Positions 55,074 through 64,000 of a stretch of DNA of 64,000 nt are shown one piece after another. Under the pieces are notes generated by a model, which had not been told where the DNA came from, ran no database searches, and saw nothing but the letters and a program-made list of their open reading frames with translations. The first letter of the stretch is position 1; every line of letters begins with the position of its first letter. Made by a program: the position numbers and the translations under genes. The DNA is from Ophiobolus disseminans (Eukaryota > Ascomycota > Dothideomycetes > Pleosporales > Phaeosphaeriaceae): positions 252,129-316,128 of the forward strand of contig MU006238.1 of the NCBI GenBank assembly GCA_010093685.1, written 5' to 3'.

Positions 55074-56699
55074 TCAGGGTGCTGCGAACGGTGATGCACT
55101 GCCATGCACCGCCCACCTTACAAGCGTGGGGGCCAAAACACCCACCGAAAAGAACAACAAGCGATCGAGGGCGCGTGGAGACGAGAATATGCTCGCAGCA
55201 TACTGGAAGAAAGCGCTGGTAGTTTCGGCAGAATTATCCGCTTTTGGTCCCTGGTCGTACGGTTGCAGGGTGATATCCGCTAAACTGGGTGCTTTTGAAG
55301 GTTCACTTGGTGCACTCATGCTGTGAGGCTCTGAGTCGAATGGCTCTTCTAGATGAAAATACTCATCCGACGTCAAGTGCTCGTGACGAGGCGTTACTGC
55401 TTGGGCGTTGCTCCAGTCGAAGAGTCCGACATCTCTTGGCTCATGTACGTGAAACCTTTCGCTGGTCACGGACGATGAGGACGAAAGCGTGCTATCTGTT
55501 CTAAACAGCTGTCGCGCCCGTTTCAATTCAAGCTTGCGACGGATCCGAGCTAGCAATGGTCGCAGTCGATTTGCCAAGTGAATCGTGCGTATGAATTCAC
55601 TGAGGTCGTCATTCGGACTATGCATGCTCTGCATTTTGACCATTCGGACGAAGGGTATCCACTGGAGGGCTTTGACCACTTTGTTGAGCTCCGTCAAGTC
55701 GAGACTCTTTGTGAGATGGAACCTGACGTCGATTGAGTATTTTGAATCGGGTGATGGTAAAGTAGCTTTCTGCCGACACGGTCTCAACCATATCCTTCCG
55801 AAATCAAATCTTGATTGCGTGAAGTATGCCGGTTTGTGTGCCTTGTGTTGTTGGAGGTAGAGCTCGCGGAAAAGATCGGAAGTCGAGAAGCCCTCCGGCA
55901 GGTCTTGAATCATCTTTTCCAATGTGGTCGTAAGTATTCGTGTAAATGAACCGTCTTGGCCTGGTGCTCTTGCGACATCTTTCTCTGCAATGGAACAGAA
56001 AAGCTCACATTTTCTGCCCCCGAAAAGTTGGTCCGTGAAGGCTCCCGCGGCAAAACAGCTATCTACGATGATCAACATGTCCGTCTCGGCAGCCCTAATT
56101 TGCTCCTTAATTGCTCTGAAGCTGATGTGAGGTTGCTCAGGACGTGGTTCTGGAAACGCATGTCCGTGTTTTTCAGGAACATCAATGGGGGAGCTTGGAA
56201 GACTTATGTCGTTAAGGCTTGTGTTTTGCCTCGAGAGGTTGGTGGGTCCTGTTGCGCCGGTAGATTGTCTCGCAAATATCTCTAGGTCGACTCCGTCCTC
56301 GCTCTCTTTTCGTTCCGCATGGCCGCCGTAGTAGATGATGCCCAGTTTTGCAGGACTATCGTAGCAGCTATTGAAGGCTCGTAGGCGACTGAAGAGCGAC
56401 TGCTCTGAATTTGTAGGCGGAATCTCGTACTGCTCGGTTTTGAAGTTGAACTTGTCCTTGAAAACTTGCTCTAGCGTGTTGACCTGCATGGCTGATCAGT
56501 TGCAGAACAGGCGATGTGTCGTGGAGCACAGTACCTCTCTTTCTTTGCAACGCATATCGTCTTCTTTCCATGTAATCAAAAGGACTCCTACTGATTCGTA
56601 TTCTGCATTTCCATCGCGATAGCATCCTGCGATGGTCTTGTTGAACTCGATTTGCGCAATCTCTCGGTCCAACCCGAAGAAACGGTGGTCCACCGGCAT
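55074..56699 (-). CDS. Caspase-like (peptidase C14) protease with C-terminal membrane segment
   Basis: Exons 56699-56535 and 56483-55074 (51-nt intron) give 524 aa. The caspase-like fold has its catalytic dyad: His110 in 'LGIIYYGGHAE' and Cys198 in 'MLIIVDSCFAAGA'. Between them a Ser/Pro-rich insert of ~50 residues extends the domain. No N-terminal Gln/Pro-rich prodomain of type I metacaspases is seen. Instead a long C-terminal region (about residues 300-500) ends in a hydrophobic 'LLFFSVGVLAPTLVRWAVHG', a likely tail anchor. It fits the group of fungal caspase-domain proteins often linked to incompatibility genes. Upstream on the same strand is a calpain-like protease. The substrate is unknown. 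Confidence 0.85.
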
Positions 56700-56944
56700 G
56701 GCGTTTTCGCGCAAAAGCGAAAGTAGTTTTCAGATGTGTTGACGGTATCTTTTAGCAGCTCAGTGGATACATATAGAATCTAGGTTGACGTTGTACAAGA
56801 GTTGGTGGCAACGCTTGTGTCAGTTTCGATGGGGCCAAAACCCGAGGTGCGGGTTTGTGGAGCGGGCGGCTGAACCGCCCCCAACATGTTCGCATGGGCG
56901 CCACGCTTTCATCCATCTATAATTATAACAAAGCGCTACATACT

Positions 56945-58465
56945 CTACTGAGATTCTTGCACGAAATAAACAGTGTCCATGATAAATATCAACGTCTTAA
57001 GCTTCATTCGGATAGATCCTCCTTCACTGATGACATCTCTAAAATTCGCGTTCTGCTGCCATGGATTGATGATTGTGACCTCCGCATTCTCCAACGTCTT
57101 ATTCTTGCCATCGGGAATATCAGAATTTTCGTAGTCCAAGGCATACGCGTGCTGACCGACCAGCGTCAATACTCTTGCTGTCTCTGCTTCTATGATAGTA
57201 TAGAAAGCTCTATCTTTGTTCGTTCCAATTATTCCGCCCTGATTCACAATAGCCGGTCCTGGTTCTTTTTTGACACCAAGTCCTGCCAGTGTGTCCGCAT
57301 TGGGAGTTCCAAGCACGCAAGGGCGGGCGAAGAGGAGGCATAGGAGAACACGCACGCCGAAGGCGCTATCGAAGCCTGGCTCTAAACGGGTAAAGGATTG
57401 CGCTTGTAGCCCTGTGAGTGCTTGCATTACAAGGGCTGGCGAGGTGCCTTCAATCCCTGGATAGCCGAGAGCGTTATTTTCCTTTGCAAGAGAAGATCGC
57501 AACTCCTCTGGATGTGCGTCTGTGTACTTTGACCACGCCTTCTCGAGCAAAGGAACGTATAGAACTGGGCGGGCGGGAATTATCGATGGACCTAGGCCTG
57601 GATAGGCGGCGAGGTAGCCCCCACATCCCTTGTTGGACTGTTCTTCTGAACTCAGGGTGCTGCTTGGTAATTTATCGTCAATTTTGACAACGTCGGTGCG
57701 AGTCGAGAATAGCGGCGACTTGTTTGCGAAGAAGAGTGCTTCGACTGGAAACTTGAAGCGCACCTCCAGACTGTTTCCGACTCGTGTGATCGCTCTCGTC
57801 AGATCTAGCTGCCGGCCTGTGCTAATGAGCGCGATTATGGCAGCAATGAAACCACAGTCGCCTATTGGACCTTGACGTGCATCTTCTCTCTCGATTCGGC
57901 CATCGCCACGTATGAGATCGCCAAGAGGCATCGAACCGTCGAACCCGAGATGAGGTCTGTAGGCGAATGGACAATCCACCCTATTTGGTAAAGGTGTAGT
58001 AGGGTTCTTTGTCGGATCTGTCAGAGTTTTCAGGTCAGGAGGCGCCCCCAGAAGGAAGAAACTGCTGCCGTTGCCACCTTGCCCCGTAACATTCTTTAGA
58101 GTTGGAGCATTGAAGTTTGTTCCTTGATCATTCACCGGAATGGTCAGGTTTCCAATGTTGCCTAGAGCCGGCCCGCCCGAGAAGTTACTCGTGGACTGCT
58201 GCGAGGAAGCGGGTTGACTCCCGATCACCTTGTTCCCAAATCGGCCGGTGAGTGGACGGAGTCGCCATTCAGTTACAAGACCACCGAGATAAACGAGAAC
58301 CAGAAGGATAATTATGCCCGTGACAATGAGCGCCCGAACGCATGTCGACCATTTCTTCCGTTTTGGTTGGACTGGCCTGTTGTTTAGAAGGCCGATCTTG
58401 TCTTCATCTCCATGATGATTCGTCCCCTCCTTGATCTTGGAGTATGCTGTCGACTGATTTGACAT
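56945..58465 (-). CDS. Calpain-like cysteine protease with N-terminal membrane segment
   Basis: The ATG at 58465 gives 506 aa. An alternative ATG at 58537 is in frame, but CTGATTGCCCACAG just before 58465 looks like an intron end, so the downstream start is preferred. After a basic cytosolic tail a membrane helix (residues ~44-62, 'ALIVTGIIILLVLVYLGGL') leads to a Ser/Gly/Asn-rich stalk, then the calpain core. The Cys box reads 'QGPIGDCGFIAAI' (Cys204; the usual Trp after Cys is Gly), His lies in 'GQHAYALDYEN' and Asn in 'INPWQQ'. The triad is thus complete. The core ends at the C-terminus with no C2 or EF-hand domain. Calcium dependence is not shown. Confidence 0.85.
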   Translation of the reverse strand: MSNQSTAYSKIKEGTNHHGDEDKIGLLNNRPVQPKRKKWSTCVRALIVTGIIILLVLVYLGGLVTEWRLRPLTGRFGNKVIGSQPASSQQSTSNFSGGPALGNIGNLTIPVNDQGTNFNAPTLKNVTGQGGNGSSFFLLGAPPDLKTLTDPTKNPTTPLPNRVDCPFAYRPHLGFDGSMPLGDLIRGDGRIEREDARQGPIGDCGFIAAIIALISTGRQLDLTRAITRVGNSLEVRFKFPVEALFFANKSPLFSTRTDVVKIDDKLPSSTLSSEEQSNKGCGGYLAAYPGLGPSIIPARPVLYVPLLEKAWSKYTDAHPEELRSSLAKENNALGYPGIEGTSPALVMQALTGLQAQSFTRLEPGFDSAFGVRVLLCLLFARPCVLGTPNADTLAGLGVKKEPGPAIVNQGGIIGTNKDRAFYTIIEAETARVLTLVGQHAYALDYENSDIPDGKNKTLENAEVTIINPWQQNANFRDVISEGGSIRMKLKTLIFIMDTVYFVQESQ

Positions 58466-60402
58466 GACTGTTCTGTGGGCAATCAGTAATATGCAGCTTT
58501 GAACGGTCTCAGAGGAGTCGTTGTAAGTGCTTCCCATACCCAAGATATATACGCTTCACTGCCACCACCAGCGTCCATCGCCTTCTGCAAAGCGTGGAGT
58601 CATCTCTTTGCCAAGACGAAAGGCTTATTTTCAACAGAGGCTTGCTCCAATTGAATACCCAGAATCGACAGCGACATGTGCTGCTGAGGTTGCCCAGGAA
58701 GAAGAACTGTTCCAAGTCTTTGTGGTACGAATAAGAAGTCTAAGCAAGCGAAGCCAAGTTTTTCTCTGCTGAAACAACAAGCTCACCTGGGCAGTGCGGA
58801 ATCTACTCAGCCGCACCTACGATTGCCAACAGCCCACAAGGCCTACAAGAACAAATAGTGGCCGAGATAGACCTTACCCCGCAGTAGCTACTCATACCGC
58901 TAAACTCCAGCTGAGCAGTTGAAGCATTTTCTGATGAAACACAACCTACCGTCGGCGAAACGGGAAACCCCAAGGGCCAGCTGTGCGCACTAGACCGATC
59001 GATTCACACAGCCAGCTGGGATTCAAGTGAGTGGGTTTAGAATCAGACCACTCCTACACCATACAGGCATGCGAAAGCGTATCCTCAGACAGTATAAGTC
59101 AGCACATCTGAGACTCGACTCGACTCCTGTGGCATTAGTCTCAAGATCAAGTGGGATATGACCTTGTGCAGCTCATGCTTTTCATCTCTCTCCTCACTCA
59201 ACCAAGTCTCTGCCATACCATGGACATTCAAGGAGTCGTGTCATGTCGCGTTGCGTCGTGTTGAATAGCTCCTGCTTCGGTAGCAGCTGTAGTTTCCAGC
59301 ACATTGGTAGTATGAGAAAAATGGAGGTTCCGACCTGGGGCGCAGGTGAGACAAATGCCAAGCATCGCACTATTTCCAATTAGTACACTAGCTCCATCTC
59401 AAGCCACAACATTTGCGCCCCCGCTTCAGCTTCTGTCCCTTATCATGACCCGACTCAAGTTCCAGCCGCGCTTCGGTTCAGATATCTGCAACTCGAATGC
59501 TTTCGTTCCCTTTCACCGCTGCGCACGAAGTGCTAATGACACCTCAGAAGCCTGCCGTGCTCATGGTCTAGATTCTGCTCACAAATCGCCCATGCCAAAA
59601 AGAAAGGCTGTAGTTGCATCAGCTGAACGACTGAAAGCGAAATGCATCCTGCAAGACACATTCTCACAATAACAATCCCCGTCACTAGGGGTGCACGATG
59701 CAAAGCGGCGGCTGGATCTTACTTCGTGTGGAAATTTCGACAAATAAGGTTCCCATCTCTCCTCCACGGTGCTTTGAAGCTACCAGAAAGCAACACTACC
59801 CTATGATGACGAATTCAGCTCGTCAATGGCGTAGCGTAGAAAGAGTGCTCTCTAGCACATATTCTAACACATCATTATCTTGACTAAACCCTACGCAGAG
59901 CAAGTCAGCATGTAGAAGCATTTGTTTTCGAGAGATTAAACTTCAACTTGGTGATTATGTAAAGCAACAGTTCCAAATATCTCGAGCAGTCTGCGCAAAT
60001 GTGCGTTGCTGCCAGCAATCATCGAAAGTCACTCATATCCTCCCACTCGCTCTCCCGTGTCTGAACACATGCATCCGCATCAGCATCACCATGAGGTGAC
60101 CTTCAATAGGCAGCTCGAAATACATGGATCACCACAGTTAATAACCACCACCACCACCACGACGCTCCCTCTCTGCTTTTTTGGTGTGAGAAATACATGT
60201 ACGACCTGTACATAGGTATGTAGGGTAGGGTCATTTTTAGTTCTATCCATGCCCAGTCCGCCGAAGTTTGTATGAACCGTATGTAAAAGACTGTATTACA
60301 GCTAACAGATATGTAATGCTTCCAGGTATATGCCGTAGCAAGAACACGACGGCTCCATAAAAACCATTACCAGCACCAAACAAAGCCCTCCAAACCCACT
60401 CC
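58466..60402. other. Intergenic stretch of 1.9 kb without a supported gene
   Basis: Several short ORFs overlap (for example near 59346-59672) but none has domain, signal-peptide or splice support. A small (ACC)n run is at about 60141-60160. The left end carries the promoter of the calpain-like gene. Confidence 0.45.
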
Positions 60403-62280
60403 TCAACTCCAAAGCACACCCACCAAAACTCCCACCCAGACCCACACCACCCCAACACTCCTCCTCCCCCCGTCCCCTACCGCCGTCTTCGACCCCGCCA
60501 CCCCCGTCGCCGTAAAACTCGCTCCAATACTAACACTCCTCGCCACGCGCGCCGCAACACTCAAATCCTGCGTATCGTCCTTGACATCAAACGCGACGTC
60601 CCTCGTCCCACTAATCCACGTGCCATTAAACTTCCACACCACGTCTCCAGCCCCGTCAATAATGCTAATATCGCTCAAGCCCAGCGTCTCCGAGAAGCCC
60701 AGCGTGCCGTTATATCGCCCGGGGGTACCGGGGGCGAGGGGCATGAACACGAAGCCGTGGTCCTCGGAGATGGGGTCGCGCACGTACAGGGCGGGGGCGG
60801 CGCCGCGAATGATGGGTGCGTCGGGGGTGAGTTGGCGCTTTACGGGCACGGCGGGTTGTTGGCCTTGGGGGAAGCTGACGGGCGTGGAGGGGAAGGCGCA
60901 TGTGTCCATGCGGATTACGAAGGGGGCGTTGGAGGCGAGGGATACGTCGGAGTAGAAGTAGCGCAGGTAGGAGCCGCCCAGGATGTTTTGGTACCAGGAG
61001 ATGCAGACTAGAGTGGGGCCGCCGCCTTCGAGGGTTGATGCTGGTCGGGGGTTAGTGAGGATTAGGCATGGGGATGGGAAGGGAACAAGTACCCGGGGGG
61101 AATTCGTCGCACTGCATGGAGAAGTACTGGTTGTAGAGGGCGCTGTAGGTTACGCGCTCTATTGGTGGAGTATTAGTAGGTGAGTAGAAGGGATGAGATG
61201 AGAAGCTCACGAGCACAACCCATATTCCGACATCCAGCTGCGGCAGTCCGGCCATTACGTCTATGCAACAAAATCGCACGATCGCTTAGGACGCGCTCAG
61301 GATTGCTTTTCTCTTGTTCACGAATCCCTGTTGCTCATCAGACATGCTCGCTCACGAAATGTATCTCAAATCTTCAGGCATCATACCTTGACACATACTC
61401 GTACACATCTGGTCAAACAAATCATCAACACACTTGAAATCCAGCACCGGTACGCAATCCTTCTCTCCATCCACTCTGATCCACTCCCACGCGCCCGCGC
61501 CCGTGGGAGCCGAAGCCGGCGGCGATGTACAACTTGACGTGCTTTTGGGCCTTTTGATCGATGGTCCGGCTGCAGAGGGGCTCCTGGTCGGACTCGGACT
61601 GACGATAGGTGAAGGCGTAATACGCGCAGCTGACGAGGCAGACGAGCGCAGCGTCGCAACAAGCCGAGATGTCGATGGTAAAGATCGCTGACATAGACCG
61701 GCGGCGATGCAAGTTGCGCCTGCTTGACAACCTGTCGATTTAGTCAGTTTGTGCCCGTCACAGGTGCAGATGTTTCTCATACACTGCCCAGAATCACACG
61801 CCACATCATCCCTCGTCGGACAACACACATCCGTCCCACCCGGCGACCTCAAACACACGCTTCCCTTCTTACACCCCGTGTTCCCACAACACACCGTCCC
61901 AGGCTCAGCGCAAAACTTCCCACCGCAAGTCTCTGCCGTTTTGGGGCAGCATCCACTAGGCGTGCTATTCCAGAATACATACATTAGCAAATGTTGTGGG
62001 ACTTCGAACATGCAACAAACCAATTGTCGCTCGCACTGCAGCATTTCTGCGGCGTGGGACATATCACGAATGGACTTCCAGCCGTACACGTCCATCCGTC
62101 TTGGCGCGCGAAAATGTTGCGAGGGAAAGTTTGCGAAGGGGAGGTTGCGTTGGAAAACGGCGTGAAAAGCGCGAGGTCTTCGGCGAAGGACGAGAAAGCT
62201 TTTAGCTCATCGCAAACGCCGATGCGAAGAAAAGCGACGAGTGCGATGGCAGTAGGGAGTCTGAAAAGCATTGTCAACAT
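60403..62280 (-). CDS. Cys-rich surface protein, probably GPI-anchored, five exons
   Basis: Exons 62280-62021, 61964-61356, 61260-61211, 61158-61093 and 61040-60403 give 540 aa; introns are 56, 95, 52 and 52 nt and all phases agree. Signal peptide residues ~1-25 ('MLTMLFRLPTAIALVAFLRI'). Two to three Cys-rich modules with CC pairs ('CPTPQKCCSA', 'CTPSGCCPKTAETC', 'GTVCCGNTGCKKG', 'DVCCPTRDDVAC') resemble granulin-like repeats. A Ser/Pro linker follows, then a second domain that spans exons 2-5 ('DLRYISRNGR', 'QRVTYSALYNQYF', 'LVCISWYQNILGGSYLRYF'). The C-terminus has 'VWVWVGVLVGVLW', as in a GPI attachment signal. It looks like an exported wall or plasma-membrane protein. Function unknown. 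Confidence 0.78.
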
Positions 62281-62601
62281 TCCGTCCTGCAGGCGTAAAT
62301 AGCACCAATGAGTCAAATCCTCAGTGGGCGCATGTTGTGTTTACATCTGATGAGGCTGCAGGGGTATACGAGCCAAGCAAGGCTGATGCGAAGTATACGA
62401 GCCGCGCATGGTGGCTGAAAAAGGGTGGAATGGTTGGTCAGTTAGCTGGAACATGATGCCTTTTCAAGGCGAGGCTTTCCGGTCAGACAACACAGTTCAA
62501 GGCTGGATACCGGGGATCACGATAATTCGGTCCGATTGTCTATGGAAGCCGGGCCTGTAAACCAGTATCTGTGACTGACTCTACATAGCGGTAGTGTGAT
62601 C
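62281..62601. other. Intergenic, no gene
   Basis: Promoter of the 62280 gene and 3' flank of the next minus-strand gene. Confidence 0.4.
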
Positions 62602-63147
62602 CTACGAACTTTCCATGTGCTTCGCAGATGTATGCCAGAGTATCTCCCATGTCTCCGTTGTTCGTGCAGTATAGCATAAACGAAAGTATTCATGCTTCTG
62701 ACGCTTGTAGTCGTTCCTGGCCTCGGCACCGTAAGCGGGGCGGTAGATCGTGTCGTAACCAGCCATTGGACCGGCGTATCCAATCGCGATTCCAGGGTGC
62801 TCTCGTGGTTCGTAGTACCCGCCAGAGTCGTACTCCTCGAGCCAGAGAACGTCCTTGACTTTTCGTTTCTTCTTGGTGACGGTATGTCCAACTTGCAAAG
62901 CGGGATTAATGACCTTGCCATGCTTCCTCATCTTGAACTCGAAGGTCTCTGGAGGCGGGAACCTGGCGAGTGCATCCGGAAATCTCACCGCGAGTACAGC
63001 CAGGAGCTCGACTTTCGTGTACCTTTTGAGTTCGGGACCTATGGTTGAGTGCGGACGACGCTGCTGATGAGTCAGATCCAAATCACCGCAATCGTACTTG
63101 AACTTACTTGTGTAGTTCGAAGGTATGGCTGCGTCGCACTTAGCCAT
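62602..63147 (-). CDS. Uncharacterised 181-aa protein
   Basis: ATG at 63147, stop at 62602. No signal peptide or membrane segment. The middle has 'KVELLAVLAVRFPDALARF' and a basic KKKRKVK cluster like a nuclear localisation signal; the C-terminal part is Tyr-rich ('DSGGYYEPREHPGIAIGYAG'). A GTAAGT near 63111 with a CAGCAG at about 63065-63060 could be an intron, but the phase does not fit, so the uninterrupted frame is given. Not recognised. Confidence 0.5.
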   Translation of the reverse strand: MAKCDAAIPSNYTSKFKYDCGDLDLTHQQRRPHSTIGPELKRYTKVELLAVLAVRFPDALARFPPPETFEFKMRKHGKVINPALQVGHTVTKKKRKVKDVLWLEEYDSGGYYEPREHPGIAIGYAGPMAGYDTIYRPAYGAEARNDYKRQKHEYFRLCYTARTTETWEILWHTSAKHMESS

Positions 63148-63386
63148 GGGAGTACGAAGTTGCAGAAGCGAAGTGTCGATAGAAGCCTATGCGCTAAGTC
63201 GTATGACTAACTGATCTAGGTGAAGATGAGTGTGGTTCGATTTGCCCTAGCTGATGAGGATGAAGGTGAGAGCCGACGACTGAGGAAACCATAACATCAC
63301 GGTGATGGCTACCAATTGTACGGCGAGAGATTTGGCGTTCCAGCCCGTGTTGAACTGGACCTTGAACCTGAAACGAATGTCTCATC

Positions 63387-64000
63387 TCAAGCCTTCCTCT
63401 TGCCATTCTTCCTCCGTGCTTCACCCTCCATCTCCTCCAACCACCTCCGGCCCGACTCCTCCAACTCGACATTCTTGTCAGAGGAGGGCGCCATGTCTTT
63501 GGCCAACCTCGCATATGCCCTGTTCATTGCGTCCGCATGCTTCTGCATCTCCCCATCTCCCCAGTAATCAAAGAACCCAAATTTCACCCACTTGGGTGGA
63601 GCCACATTCTTTTCGGCGACCCATTTTTTCATCCAACACAACCAGACCTGTGTCTTCTCCTCCTCACTTATGTTCTCAAAGTGTAAACCCTCCTTTTCTG
63701 CGAAGTACACCGGAAGCGCCAGCCAGATTGCTGTGAACTCGCGTAGCTTGGGAAACGCGTCTTTGAAGACATACGCATCGCGCAAAATCTTGATGAGAAC
63801 ATCCCCAGGGGTTGGAACGCCTTGAGCCCAGTTATAGGTCATGTACATGAAGCTGGACTCCTGGTATTTCACGCGAATGCGTTGTAGCAAGTCAGCTGGC
63901 TTATCTGGGAACAAGCGCAGTGTCCCGCCGAGGGCTCTATCGTAGTGATCACGTCCACGCCAGTGATTGCGGCCTATGAGTTCGATCTGGTTGTGGCGGA
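63387..64000 (-). CDS. Partial gene running off the right end
   Basis: The frame stays open from the window end to the stop at 63387 (204 codons seen), so the 5' part is missing. The visible protein is rich in Trp, Lys and Glu ('AIWLALPVYFAEKEGLHFENI', 'WLCWMKKWVAEKNVAPPKWVKFGFF'), with a charged C-terminal helix ('RRWLEEMEGEARRKNGKRK') and no membrane segment. Not recognised. Confidence 0.55.
   Translation of the reverse strand, partial: RHNQIELIGRNHWRGRDHYDRALGGTLRLFPDKPADLLQRIRVKYQESSFMYMTYNWAQGVPTPGDVLIKILRDAYVFKDAFPKLREFTAIWLALPVYFAEKEGLHFENISEEEKTQVWLCWMKKWVAEKNVAPPKWVKFGFFDYWGDGEMQKHADAMNRAYARLAKDMAPSSDKNVELEESGRRWLEEMEGEARRKNGKRKA

Noticed and set aside
59346..59672. A 108-codon plus-strand ORF
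   Set aside because: No splice, promoter or domain support and overlapping ORFs on the other strand.

Overview
The window is nuclear DNA of a filamentous ascomycete, most likely a Dothideomycete or a close relative. The support is short GT-AG introns (about 46-111 nt) with CTAAC/CTAAT branch points, fungal-only families (DUF6601, DUF6594, HET, a fungal-specific transcription-factor domain), a degenerate Ty1/copia retroelement, and C-to-T nonsense changes typical of repeat-induced point mutation (RIP). One run of ten Ns marks an assembly gap. Exon structures were rebuilt by eye from splice signals, reading frame and family resemblance; none was checked by alignment or RNA data.

Layout. 0-9.5 kb: a DUF6601 membrane protein, a secreted YWTD/NHL-like propeller protein, a 45-bp minisatellite, a decayed fungal N-terminal-domain gene with zinc-finger remnants, and a tannase/feruloyl esterase. 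11.3-24 kb is a housekeeping block: Pep7/Vac1-like double-FYVE endosomal tether (with a 23-nt microexon), divergent MET8 (siroheme synthesis), a METTL16/RlmF-type RNA m6A methyltransferase, a 54-aa cysteine-rich secreted peptide, three proteins of unknown function and glutaminyl-tRNA synthetase. 25-29 kb: a transcription-factor-domain protein with a GC-AG intron and a single-pass membrane protein whose stop codon lies at the edge of a G-rich 14-bp minisatellite containing the gap.

29.8-36.6 kb: a broken copia element with one LTR abuts a HET-domain pseudogene with two in-frame stops. 36.8-40.7 kb: the P5A ATPase Spf1. 41.5-49.3 kb is gene-poor: a second single-pass membrane protein, a Lys-rich putative secretory protein, a small secreted protein, an ankyrin fragment with an amber codon, and small unknown genes.

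49.9-58.5 kb may be linked to regulated cell death. It holds an intact 744-aa HET protein with C-terminal membrane segments, a DUF6594 membrane protein, a caspase-like protease with a C-terminal membrane segment, and a calpain-like protease with an N-terminal membrane segment. The last two are adjacent on the same strand. 60-64 kb: a five-exon cysteine-rich, probably GPI-anchored surface protein, an unknown protein, and a gene running off the window end.
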